DNA from: Motacilla alba alba | Lineage: Eukaryota > Chordata > Aves > Passeriformes > Motacillidae | Direction: 5' to 3' | DNA length: 64,000 nt | Assembly (NCBI RefSeq): GCF_015832195.1 | Contig: NC_052018.1 | Span: 2,679,356-2,743,355, forward strand | Shown: positions 24,960-35,643 of the stretch, piece by piece | How positions within the stretch are numbered: position 1 is the first letter of the stretch | Layout: the number at the start of each line of letters is the position of its first letter | Notes under the pieces: generated by a model | What the model was told of the DNA's origin: nothing | Database searches by the model: none | The model's input: the letters and a program-made list of their open reading frames with translations, nothing else | Position numbers and translations under genes: made by a program

Positions 24960-25066
24960 CAATGTTATGCAAATGAGTGAATTGATCAAAACTGGTGATT
25001 TAAATCACTTTGATTTACATCAGCAAGAGGGAAGCTTTGATTTAAATCATTGATTTTAATCTTGTT
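24960..25066. repeat. Cluster of palindromic GATTTAAATC motifs with an octamer
   Basis: GTGATTTAAATCAC at 24995-25008 is a perfect 14-bp palindrome; TGATTTAAATCA at 25038-25049 is a second perfect palindrome; diverged copies lie at about 25011-25023 and 25051-25061. An ATGCAAAT octamer (the POU-factor site) is at 24967-24974. Either a piece of an old DNA transposon or a homeodomain/POU-binding element. Confidence 0.55.
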
Positions 25067-28000
25067 TTGGGATTGTACTTTCATTATTTTCCTAAAGATA
25101 GGTTGATTTTCATTGGCTGGTAACTATTGGAAGCGTGTTTATTCGCAAACAGGTACAGCTCTTAAGTTAATTCCTTCATTTCTTTCTTTGGGCAGGAACA
25201 GGAATGCTTAGCTGGTAGGGGAAGTGGGGTAGGAATATGTCCTGAAGCAGGTACATAATTCAGCATATCCTCATTTAAATTCTGTAGCGTTTACATTTAC
25301 AAATGAACAAATTATTCCTTATATTTGCCAAAGAGGGCAAAAGTGCTTTAGTGCTTGACTCTCCTTCCCAGTGCTTCTGCTGTAGTTTTCACCAGCCAGG
25401 ACTGGGATTTATTTCCCTTCCTTTCTTGCCTTCCAAAACACAGCAATAGCTAGTGCTGCTAAGTATTTTCCATGTAATTTCAAATAGCATTGTACTAAGT
25501 TTATGTTTTGCAGTAGTTGATCAAAATTGTAATGTAACTGTTAAAAAAATTAAAATACTATTCAAAACCTTTTTGTTTTTGCATCTTGCCTTACAGGTTC
25601 TAATATTAATTCAAGTAGTTTCCTACTATTTTTTTGATGGTGAATGTAATCCTGGTTTGGTAGTCAAGGTGAAAAATGCACTAAGCTATGGAATACATAT
25701 TGAATTTCTTATTTCCTCTCTGAAGGACTTCAGCAGCAGATTTTTTTAATTTGAGCATGGAGTGTGTCTTGCAGACGAGTTCAAGTGGTTTGGTCACTGC
25801 TTAAATTCCCCAAGTGAACGAGGCAGGCAGATGCTGCTCCGTGTTCTTCTGATTAAAACCAAAACTCTTTCACACTTGTATTTTTTTGTTCCTGGGCCAC
25901 AAGATTTACTGCAGCCTAAAGAGCAGCTTCAGTGGAGATGGAATAAGCACAAACAAGAGATCCTGGTCTGCTTAGATTTTCTTTTACACTTTGTTAACAT
26001 TGATGGGATCATGATAGCTTTGTCTCAACTCTAAAGAGCACCTTAAATCCTTTGGTAATTAACTTTTTGCTTATTACTCTGCATCCTCAGCACTGTGTAA
26101 ATATTTATGTTTAGGAAAAAAAGGCAACAGTTTGAGGTGTTGAGCTGATAATTCCCATCTTCAACCATATCAAACCTGTGATGCTGCTTAGAGTGCAGTG
26201 CCTCTGCTGAAAGTTGCCAGCATTTGGGTAAAGGATGCTGCAGGGCTTCCCTTTCCCCCTTCCAGAAATTTAGAATTAATTATTTTAATTGTACTTTTTG
26301 ACTTTTGTACCACTTTAAAGCGAACTCCCTCCCCATGCTGATTAACCAGCACTCCAGTTGCTGGATGTGCTGCACTGTGAATCAGGGCGAAAGTGAGGTC
26401 CCAACGCTTTGTCACTCTCAGTTTCACTTGAGTTCTGTATTGTCAGGTCATTCATTTGCTGCTGTTTGTGTTCCTTGGTGATGGGGTGATAAATAGCTGT
26501 CCCCGCCATCACTCAAGTGGCTTCTGCTGGAAGTGACAAAGTGATGCAGGAACCAGGCTCTTGCAGATGTTAAGCTCTGCTTAATAAGTCAGAAAACACT
26601 TAATTTTTTTTCTGATGAGGACAAAATGTCTTTATATGAATGCAAAACACTGTTGCTGCTCAGATCTGTAAAACTGGAAGGGGGAAGTTAACGGTTCATA
26701 TGACCTTACACGTCTGGGTGCTTCTGTCCTACGTCCTAGATAAAGTTTTTAATTCTGAATCAAAAAATTCCACCCATATCTAACTACAAATCGTATGTTG
26801 GTGGCTGATGCAACTTACTGAGATGGTTTGTATATTGGAATATCCCTTTGCAATACAAAGAAGTTGAGATGGAATAGAAATGTCCAAAGGTAAAGGGAAA
26901 TTAAGTGGGAAGAGCTGTTTCCCCACACTTGTAACACAGGGAGTGGTAGATGTAAAACAGAGTGGAAGATCTCCTTCAGGATATGTGCCAGCCTAGATAA
27001 AAAATGAGGATTTCTTGTCCATTGCTGTGAAACACTTGATTCTTGGTGGTGTTTTGTGTCTGATCCCTCAAAGATGTGGATGTGGGAGCTGCAGCCTTTG
27101 ATCCCTGCTCATGAGCCCCTGTAGATCCAGCTCCTGGCCAGCTGCAGCACACACTTCCTCTTGCTGAGCTGGGCAAGCAAACCAGAACGGGATGGGAATG
27201 TGGGGCAGGAACGGGGGACTGGCAACAAGATGTTGTGAAGTTCATGTAGAAGCTGAGAATGTGGCAGTAAAAGGATGGGGAGATGAATTCTGGGAGGATT
27301 CCTACCGTATAAGGAAAGAGCAGGAACCTTTAAAGTGAACCTTTCAATAACCCACCCTGCTTGGCAAGAGTTGTGCAAACCCAACGTGGAAATTTCTTGT
27401 AGGGAAATGAGGAATATGATGTTTTCTCATCTTCTGTGGGCAAGTACGAGAAAGAGTCAACCTGATTTTCAGCAAGAAAAGGATATTAGGAAAATAATTT
27501 CTGTGCTGGACTTCTGAAATAGCTCACTTGGGGAGTCTTAATATTCTGGTTGCTGTTCCCTGAGTTGCCGTAAGCTTTTCCTGCCAGTAACTTCATCTCA
27601 ATGCAGCAACAGTTATCTGTAAAGTCTAAGTGATCCTGCAATAAAAGGGCCTTCTTAATCAGAGATGGTAACGTCTGAGACAGTCAGTGCTTTCAGCATT
27701 GGCATCCTGTTCTGCTCAGGCAATCCCACGTAGGAGGAAGACAGACACAAAAAAGTGATTTGGCTGTAATGCAGCAAAACAAATTCTGGCCAAATTGTGG
27801 ACTTGGAGTTAATGGGTACACAGTGTTACTCTGCAAGTCTGCAGCGCTGCCTGGAAATCAGGGGCAGTTTTGTAGCCTGTTAACTACTTAGGACTGTTTT
27901 GTTATTTCAAGTTTGGCTTCAGCCAGTGAAAAATGGGGCACTTTCACGTCTTATATTTCAAAAATAAAAACGTTTTAAGAATATTAAGGGCAAGTCTTAC

Positions 28001-28350
28001 TCGATTGCTTCAGAGCGGGCGCTGAGGCTGTGATCTCATCCATTTATATGCCGTGTGTGTGTCATCCCCCTTTCTCCCCCAGCCAACTGGATGTTGACTT
28101 ATGGTGTCAGTTTTCTCCTTGTGGAAGTGGAGCGAGCCTTTCCTGCCGTTCCATGTTTTACAGTGCGTCCACGCTCCGCGACGGCTGCACATAAATTGTG
28201 CCCAGGCCATTCCAGAGCATTGGATCCTGCAGGGTCAGACTGGCTGACGAGCCCAGGAACCGGTCTGTGATGGCAGTAAAAACACTCCTTGCACTAAGTC
28301 AGCCTTCAGCTGGCAGCTGGAGAAGTGGCAGAAACCACACCCAGAGCTTC
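25067..28350. other. Non-coding, nothing recognised
   Basis: Long repeat-poor stretch without supported exons. A 98-codon frame at 25453-25749 is AT-rich and hydrophobic by composition and does not resemble a known protein. Confidence 0.5.
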
Positions 28351-28352
28351 AG

Positions 28353-28741
28353 CTTTTGGGGTTGTTCATCCTGGAGAAAAGGAGGCTCAGGGGGGACCTT
28401 CTGGCTCTGCACAGCTCCTTGACAGGAGGGGACAGCCAGGTGTGAGTTGGGCTCTGCTGCCAGGGAACAGGGACAGGAGAGGAAACGGCCTCAAGCTGCT
28501 CCAGGGGAAGTTTAGGTTGGACATCAAGGAGGAATTTCTCCATGGAGAGGATTGTCAGGCTTTGGAACTCCCCAGTTCCAAGATGGCTTGGATTCTCCAT
28601 CCCTGGAGGTGTCCAAGGAAGGCCTGGATGTGGCACTTTGAGTGCCACAGTGCTTTGAGCTGGTGACAAGGTCATGATGGGTCACAGGTTGCTTGTGATG
28701 ATCTTGGAGGTCTGTTCCAATTGAAATGATTTTGTGATTTA
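28353..28741 (+). mobile_element. CR1 LINE 3' fragment
   Basis: Forward CR1: CTTTTGGGGTTGTTCATCCT, GGAGAAAAGGAGGCTCAGGG, CTCCTTGACAGGAGGGGACA, CAAGCTGCTCCAGGGGAAGT, GGTTGGACATCAAGGAGGAA, CCTGGAGGTGTCCAAGGAAG and a tail GATGATCTTGGAGGTCTGTT then ATGATTTTGTGATTT. Confidence 0.95.
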
Positions 28742-29514
28742 TAGTTTGGCAAAATTTTGGCCATCAGGTGTTGTTTCTCTGCCCCTGCCCAAATCTCTCC
28801 ATTACCATTTTTCCTGATAATCCTTGACCCTCATTCTAGAGCTCTTCCTCTGTGAGCTCTTTTCAACAAAGGCACTTGCTGGTTCCTGCCTGATCAGTCT
28901 CAGTCACAGGTAAAAGTGGCTCCAAACTAGTTTTTACAGGTTAAGAGAGTTTTTTTTAAATCAATCCTGTTTGGTTTTTTTGCCAAGACCTTTATATTCC
29001 AAAGTATTAAGGCTGAGTAGTCTTTTGATATTAACTGCTGCTTGTTATTTACAGCATCAAATATACCAAATAAATTCTTATTAAGTCAGAGTTTGCCAAA
29101 GTGAAGGACACAGGAAGGCATGATGTATTTATTTACTTTACATCTCTCAGCTTTTATTTTTTTTCACTTCAGATCATTTGACTCCACGAGCTGGAGCTGA
29201 AATAAGAGCAAATGTGAACTTTGTGAGGACAGTGGGCGAAGGGCTAAGATGTTTCACTTTCTGCTTTGGATTGTAAAGGAGGTCCTAAAAAAAGAGATTT
29301 GTCAGAGTTACCCCACTTCTCCTTTTCTTTCTCAAATCCTGAAATTATTCTCTTGGTGCAAATCCTTGGTGAGAACTGCAGGGCATCAGCCAGCACTGTG
29401 AAATTATTAACCCTTTCCCTTTCCAGTGATCCAGGGATTTTGTTATTTCCATCACCCCTCTCCTGTAGCGCTCATTATGTGTAATCCAGTGTCAGCAAGA
29501 GGGGAAGAGCTAAA
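28742..29514. other. Non-coding, nothing recognised
   Basis: No gene or repeat identified between two CR1 copies. Confidence 0.5.
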
Positions 29515-29676
29515 ACAGGGTGCTCCATCCCTGGGAGTGTCCAAGGCCAGTTTGGAGGGGGCTTGGAGGCTTGGAGCAACGTGGGATAGTGGAAGGTGTC
29601 CCTGCCCATGGCAGGGGGTGGAATGGGATGAGCTTTGAGGTCCCTTCCAACCCAAACCATCCCAGGATTCTGTGAT
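29515..29676 (+). mobile_element. CR1 LINE 3' fragment
   Basis: CTCCATCCCTGGGAGTGTCC, GGGATAGTGGAAGGTGTCCC, CCCATGGCAGGGGGTGGAAT, TGAGGTCCCTTCCAACCCAA and a terminal CCAGGATTCTGTGATAA. Confidence 0.95.
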
Positions 29677-31231
29677 AATCAGATTTATTATTTTTTTTTA
29701 ATACAAAATCAGTCTAGGAAGATCCATCTATTCTGACTATGAGATGAGAACTCATAGCCAGTGATTTTGTGCTGTTCTGTTCTCCAGAGGAGCTTGCAGC
29801 AGTCTTGCTGCTGTAACTTTGGAATGTCTTCCAGGAGTTGTTTAAATTCTACGACTGACCTCAGGCATGGGAATTTGGCTGTGCTTTCGGTGGTAAGTCA
29901 TGTTTCAGCGGGGGTTAAACTGGCTTAACAAACTGTCTCCTTGGGTGGATGATGACAGAGATTTATATAAGAGATCAGTGTGCCAGTGTGCCAGTGCCTG
30001 ATCTTTACTGGGTGTAAAGAATCATGAAGAACTAAGTAATAAATGAAGTTGAAAGTACCCCTTCATATAAGTCAGTGCTTTGGATAATATTCTTAGAACT
30101 AACTAAAAAGATAAAAATTCATCCTCCCGTCTCCTGTGCTTGGCAGCAGAATTGTTGGTCAGCAGGAATGTGCAGAACTTTGTGAAAAATTGTTTTTTAG
30201 ATAATTGCCTGTTGCAGACTGTCTAGAGGAACTCACATTTTATTTTTGTCATATTGCATTAAACAGTAGCTCTTATATTTTAGGCCTGATGTGTTGATTT
30301 ATATATCCTCCAGTCCTCTGGTGGACATCCAATTTCCAAACTTGGATACCTCTCTTGAGTAACTAAAATTTTTAGTTCTCAGACAGGAAGAGTAACTTTC
30401 CAAGTCAGTACCTGTCCAGCTCAGAGAAAAACCATAAGGTGATGATGGGGATGGATCTAAAACTTGCACAGGAAAGGCTTTACACTCATTCCCACCTGGA
30501 TTTTGAGATGAAGACCTTTGAACATCTTGGCTGTCATTTTGATGAATGTCCACGCACTTGGAGAAGGCCTGGAAACTTATTTAAAAGTTCAGAATCAAAG
30601 TGGAAGTCACATTTGAATTAAAAATACTGGGCTTGTTCTTTCATTGCCTTTAAACTGGAAGCTTGTTAACAGCAGCTCATCATTTTGTCACTGATACACA
30701 GAAGATATTGCACAGATATTTTTGGATTTTACTTGGTACAGCCAGTTTTGCAGGGGAAAAATGTAGTTCCTTGATGGCACAACCACAACTTTTGAAATAG
30801 ATTTTGGGGGGGATGCTGCTGGGTCATCTTGGTACCCCAGCAGCTGGAAATTGAGGGATGGAAGCATTCACACCACAGAAAGATCTTGCACCTATTTTTA
30901 ATTGACAGTTATTGTAACTTTAATTAATATTTGAATGACACGTGTAAACATGGGTTTGTCTCCAATTGCTGCTTCTCTTGTTTTAGAGTGCAACTGAATG
31001 GGATGAGATTACTGGGACTCTTCCATTTATTTGGGTTTAAAATAAAACATGTACATAAAAATACATAATTACATAAAATGACGTTCAAATTACATAAAAA
31101 TAAAATTACAGTAAAAATACATAAATACAAACCTCCCTCCAGGAGTCTGAATGACCAAATACAAAGAATCTTCCTAAATCTTTGAGACACAGGGTGAGGC
31201 ATGGAGATGGAAAAACGTGTTTGGAAATGAT
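29677..31231. other. Non-coding, with an A-rich degenerate repeat
   Basis: No gene seen. About 31040-31130 is a degenerate array of ACATAAAA-type units, an A-rich low-complexity tract. Confidence 0.5.
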
Positions 31232-31345
31232 GAAGACAGGGCTGGAATAATTCCTGGGATGGTTTCTGGTTATCTCCTTACAACACTGGAAGACAGGGTT
31301 GGAATAATTCCTGGGATGGTTTCTGGTTATCTCCTTACAACCCTG
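31232..31345. repeat. 57-bp tandem duplication (two copies)
   Basis: Copy 1 is 31232-31288, copy 2 is 31289-31345, both beginning GAAGACAGGG and containing TGGAATAATTCCTGGGATGG and CTGGTTATCTCCTTACAAC. Only about two differences are visible. Confidence 0.95.
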
Positions 31346-32745
31346 GGATGCAGCTTTGTCTGAATTTCTGTTTTGGTTTTTTTTTTTTTCTTTTGCTTTG
31401 AATTTCTGAGCTGGTACCTGGCCCCTTTGGACAGGAGCAAGTGGATACCTTACAGTTCCTTGGCTGTAGGAAAGGGTGGAGAGTTTGTCTCAGGAAAACA
31501 GCTCCCAGAAAATGCTGCTGCAGAGGGGGTTTAGGGAATAAACTGTATCGTGGCTAGGGAGCTTCTGGATTAGGGAGAAGTTTAGGGGATTACAGAGTTT
31601 TTTTCTCTGGATTGTCATTCCAGCAGGTAACACAGGTTGAGTTAAGGAGGATTTGGACAAACCTTGATGTCAACAGCCCACTGGTGTTCCAGCTCAATGC
31701 TTTGGAATATAGGGAATATCTAAATGTGGGGGATAAATTGATGGGTTTTAGATATTATTTTGGCCACTTTGTTGCTGCTTCCCCCAGCACCAGCCTGGAC
31801 CTTGTGCTTAATCTAAGATCAAATGTTTGGTTCATAAACCAGCTGTAGTAGATAATGCAATTTTTTTGCTTGTTTTCTGGAAGTGCAAAAACTCCATAAT
31901 CAATCAGCTTTGAGAATAAATTGATGGCAAGTCTGCCTGTGTTGAGTACAGATGATTTGTTCCTAATTCTTCCCATCCCTTTACCTTCTGACTGGCTCAC
32001 AGTTAGCAGGTTTCCTGCAGACATTGCCTGCATCCGCTTGAATTATATATGGAAAAAAAGAAAGTTTTCAGAGAAGTTAGCAAGTGAAAATGGGGAATGT
32101 AATGGCAGCCAGAACTGTAGCCTTTGCTGCCAGTGACAGCTGTAATTATATATGGGGCACATACATTCTAGCAGATCCTTCCATTTAACCACCCTGGTTT
32201 AAGCACAGACCAAATTTAGGATCTGAGCTTGGTGACCATGGCACTCACTGAATCTCCAATTCCATCTTCTGCCATTTACTGTCTTTCTCAAATGCTCAGT
32301 GAGACTTTTTTTCCCCCTAGTTGTTCTATGGAACAGCTTTGATTTTTCTCACTTTGTGGTTATTTTAAGCTTCAGAAAACAATAAGAATGTACTTTCTTT
32401 TTCCTTTTTTTTTTTTCCCCCTCTTTTCTCTGTGCTTTTATGAAAGCAGAATCTGTGTAGATAAAGCACAGTTGATCTGTTACGGATTACTGTTTCTCAG
32501 TTATTCTTTTGCTCTTGCATATCATGCCTTTATGTAGAAGAATATTTAAAGGTGCCGTGTAGAACAGTGAGATGAAAGATTCTTTGTGCATTGAAGAATT
32601 CTGGTGTCACAGGAGTCCACCTGTTCTCCCCTAACTTTTTTTTTTTTTTTTTCAAACAAGTTTATTTAAAGTGATTTTTAGTGCTTAGAAAAGCTGCTGC
32701 CTTTTGACAGCCTTCAAGATTGAAAGGCTGTCCCCACAGGTGGTG
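31346..32745. other. Non-coding, possible structured or conserved element at 32041-32155
   Basis: No gene or mobile element. AATTATATATGG occurs at 32041-32052 and 32144-32155, and between them TGGCAGC (32103-32109) can pair with GCTGCCA (32126-32132). T-rich tracts occur near 32406-32416 and 32638-32652. Confidence 0.45.
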
Positions 32746-32749
32746 GCAG

Positions 32750-32915
32750 CAGCACTGTGGCCTGGAATTCAGGGCACAGGAGTGGGAATCAGAAGATCCA
32801 CGTTCTGTTCTCATCTTTATCTCAGCTGACCTTGAGCCAAGTAGCAGCAGCTGAGGCTCAGTTTTCTGTGGGGAATTTTACCCTGGCTCACGAGGACATT
32901 GTTGTAAAGATTTGC
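32750..32915 (+). repeat. Ancient MIR-like SINE
   Basis: Follows the MIR order over about 165 bases: GGAGTGGGAATCAGAAGATC (~ 'ggagtcaggcagacctgggttc'), CTGACCTTGAGCCAAGTAGC (~ 'gTGACCTTGggCaAGTcac'), CTGAGGCTCAGTTTTCTGTG (~ 'CTGAGcCTCAGTTTcCtcat') and GACATTGTTGTAAAGATT (~ 'ggttGTTGTgAgGATT'). Confidence 0.7.
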
Positions 32916-33699
32916 TGCTCGCTTAGGGAAGAAAAGACAAAGGATAAAAACTCCTTGCATCATCATCAAGCAACAGAGCTCGTGTCCAGTCTAGCAGCCA
33001 TGAGAATAATTGGTAGTTTTCAGGAGAAGATATTACCAGCAGCCTGTGGAAAACCTGGGGATGAGTGGGAGTTCTTTTTGTCTGTGGAAAATTGTCTCAG
33101 AGGGGCTGACAAAGCTATGATGGTTTCTTTTGGTGTGTCCTGCATGGATGAAATCGTGGTGATTTGTGTGGAGAGTTGCGCTGGATCAGCCCAGAGAGCC
33201 GTGGGATGTAGCTTTGTGTGTCACGTCCTGGTCAGTATGGGGCAATTAATGCACCCATCCAGCTTGCAAAGCTCCTCTGATTAAGCACCAGAGGAGTTTT
33301 CTTTTTGACCCTTTCAGGCCATCAGCTTAATTTCCCAGAAGCTTCAGATTTAATTACCCAAATCATTACCACAGCATGCGTTGCTGCAGATTTTATTAAT
33401 GACCATAAAATTACTGAATCCTCTTTAAAATGAGTGTGGATTCCCAGCCAGAAGTTCCCTTCACACCTCAGCTCTGGTGCAGGTGAATCCCACAGGTTGG
33501 TGCAGCGCCGTGACAAGTGCCACCTTTCCTCACCTGGTTTCTTCCAAATTTACTACCACTAGTAATACCCTTCTGCAGTTCTGCCACCAAATTCAGGTGT
33601 TCTTGCCTCTCAAGTGGTAGCTGAGCTGAAGTTTTACAATTCTCAGAGCCTGTTCTTATACCTTTAGCAGCAGCCTGACCTTTACACCTCTCTGTTTCA
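32916..33699. other. Non-coding, nothing recognised
   Basis: Part of a 175-codon open frame (32757-33284, +) whose start lies in the MIR-like repeat. No domain recognised, and one frame of this length is about what chance gives in a 64-kb window. Confidence 0.5.
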
Positions 33700-34070
33700 G
33701 ATTCCTTCCACTCCCTCTACTGCCTTTGTGCCTATCCCTAAAATGTTCTTTAATCCATTTCAATTCCTTCTCCCTGCACAATACTTTATGACTTTGTAAA
33801 TCAGCCTGAGTGGTACAAAATCAAATGCTTTCCTGAGATCCTGATAACTTATGTCCACTGTTTCACTCTTGTCTAACCTAACGATTTGGTCGTATAATAA
33901 AAAGGATTTCAGCAGATTTGTCAGGCATGACCTTCCTTTTATGAATCCGTACTGAATGTCCTCTACTAAATTATGCATTTCCAAATGTTCTGCAATTTTG
34001 GCTTTTATCAACACTTCCAATACATACCCACAGCTGAAGCTGGATTTCCTGTTCGAAGATTCAGCAGAAC
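33700..34070 (-). pseudogene. Decayed LINE reverse-transcriptase remnant (CR1/L3-like)
   Basis: On the - strand the translation carries ordered non-LTR reverse-transcriptase landmarks: EVLIKAKIAEHLE, then QYGFIKGRSCLTNLL (family form Q-H-G-F-x-x-G-R-S-C), then DISYQDLRKAFDFVP (family form Y-L-D-F-x-K-A-F-D-x-V-P), the palm motif A with its catalytic Asp retained at residue 61 of the 33760-34020 frame. Similarity continues weakly before and after this frame. The fragment is far too short (about 120 codons against roughly 900 for CR1 ORF2), has lost flanking motifs and cannot be active. It is older than the 3'-end CR1 copies and may belong to a different LINE branch. Confidence 0.75.
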
Positions 34071-34159
34071 TCTGTCACAGCCCAATGAAATTCATCAGTT
34101 TTTCAGAAACCTCCATCATACAACTTCAGCTTCTTGTCCTTGTCTTACTGAATGGTTCT

Positions 34160-34395
34160 TTCTGAGAAAGAGTAGGTTTAGGTTGGATATTGGGGAGAAA
34201 TTCTTGGCTGTGAGGGTGGTGAGGCCCTGACACAGGTGCCCAGAGAAGCTGTGGCTGCCCCTGGATCCCTGGAAGTGTCCAAGGCCAGGTTGGACAGGGC
34301 TTGGAGCAACCTGGGATAGTGAAAGGTGTGTTTGGAATGAGGTGAGCTTTAAACCACCTTTCTGTCCCAAACTATTCTGTGATTCTATAATCCTT
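34160..34395 (+). mobile_element. CR1 LINE 3' fragment
   Basis: GTAGGTTTAGGTTGGATATT, GGTGAGGCCCTGACACAGGT, CTGGAAGTGTCCAAGGCCAG, TGGAGCAACCTGGGATAGTG and the terminal CTATTCTGTGATTCTATAAT, a well-preserved CR1 3' end. Confidence 0.96.
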
Positions 34396-34520
34396 GACAT
34401 TGGAATCAGTATTTTGGTTTATAGAGCTCCGACAGTCTTGTGTGCTCAGGAAATACACAGGATTGGTGTCACACATGGGACGAGTTGCTGAGTCTCAGCC
34501 CACTCACAGGTGAGGGGGTT
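34396..34520 (+). repeat. Flank copy A, similar to 36751-36900
   Basis: Unclassified sequence right after a CR1 3' end. Shares CTTGACATTGGAAT, TGGTGTCACACATGG and CTGAGTCTCAGCCCA, in order, with sequence after the CR1 at 36.4 kb. Either a local duplication or an unnamed repeat. Confidence 0.7.
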
Positions 34521-34965
34521 TAACCCGATAGCTCACTCTAAGTTTGGTCTCAAGCTTCCTAAATAGTTTCAGTTGAAGCTGGAGGTCAGTTCACCTCTCT
34601 GTGCATCCGTTTATTTTCCTTGCCTGTTTCCTAAAGAGTGTTTTCCATTGCAGACTTGTGTTGTGCTTTTGGCTGAATATATATGTGTGAGGGGGGAAGG
34701 GAAACTCCAAATCCTCTGAGTGTTCTTGCTTAAAGCCCTTATGTTTGTGCTTATACCTACTTTGAACGTATACCTTGTCACTTGGGCTATGCTTCCAAAT
34801 CTGGATTTCTCTTGGAGGGATGTTCTGACCCACCTACTTTGCACTGCTGATATATTTAGCAAACTTTTGCCGTAATAGTCCTCTGGTGCTGTCCCAAAGC
34901 TGTCACCTGCTCTGCTGTCTCCCTCCTTCCCCGGCCCCTTCCATGCGTCAAAAGCCACCTGCCAG
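34521..34965. other. Non-coding, nothing recognised
   Basis: No gene or classified repeat between two CR1 copies. Confidence 0.5.
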
Positions 34966-35231
34966 AGTTCTGCACAGGACCAGGGGAATGGCTTTAAACT
35001 GAGAGTAGGTTTGGATTCTGTGTTGGGAAGAAATTCTTCTCTATGAGGGTGGTGAGCCTCTGGCACAGGTTGCCCACAGAAGCTGTGGCTGCCCTTGCAT
35101 CCCTGGAAGTGTCCAAGGCCAGGTTGGACGAGGCTTGGAGCAGCCTGGTCCCTGCCTTTGACAGGGGGATGGATTGGGATGAGTTTTAAGGTCCCTCTCA
35201 ACCCAAACCATCCTGGGAATTCATGATTCCT
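34966..35231 (+). mobile_element. CR1 LINE 3' fragment
   Basis: GACCAGGGGAATGGCTTTAA, GTAGGTTTGGATTCTGTGTT, GGTTGCCCACAGAAGCTGTG, CTGGAAGTGTCCAAGGCCAG, TTAAGGTCCCTCTCAACCCA and tail GGGAATTCATGATTCC. Confidence 0.95.
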
Positions 35232-35261
35232 TGTCCCCAAGCCTGGCTCATGCAAAGCAAA

Positions 35262-35643
35262 GGTGCTGCTCAGCCTGGTTAGATTGAGAGTGGCACAGGA
35301 GGGTCCCAGGCAGATCTACAACTCCCTGACAGGAGGGAGCAGCCAAGTGGGGATTGGCCTCTTCTCCCAAGTAAAAACAGACAGGACAAGAGGAAATTGC
35401 CTCAAGCTGTGCCAGGGGAGGCTTAGAGTGGATGTTAGGAACAATTTCTTAAACAAAAGGGTGGTCAGGCATTGGAAGGGGCTGCCAGAGAGGTTTGGAG
35501 TCCCCTTCCCTGGAGGTGTCCAAGGAAGGACTGGACGTGGCACTCAGCGCTCTAGACTGGTGACAAAGTGGGGGATCAGTCACAGGTTGGACTTGATGAT
35601 CTTGGAGGTCTTTTTCAACCTCAGTAATTAGGGATTCTGGGAT
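35262..35643 (+). mobile_element. CR1 LINE 3' fragment of another subfamily, head-to-tail with the previous
   Basis: ACTCCCTGACAGGAGGGAGC, AAATTGCCTCAAGCTGTGCC, GGGGAGGCTTAGAGTGGATG, GTGGTCAGGCATTGGAAGGG, CTGGAGGTGTCCAAGGAAGG, GATGATCTTGGAGGTCTTTT and AGGGATTCTGGGATC. Its 'ACAGGTTGGACTTGATGATC' end differs from the 'GGGATAGTGGAAGG' end of the preceding copy, so it is a separate insertion. Confidence 0.95.

Noticed and set aside
25453..25749. 98-codon hydrophobic + frame
   Set aside because: AT-rich composition produces Phe/Leu/Ile-rich frames; no homology or gene context.
32757..33284. 175-codon + frame as a possible new gene
   Set aside because: It starts inside an MIR-like repeat and shows no domain. 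At a stop rate of about 3/64 per codon, roughly one frame this long is expected by chance in six frames of 64 kb.
34611..35255. 214-codon - frame
   Set aside because: Largely antisense to the CR1 copy at 34966-35231, with low-complexity remainder.
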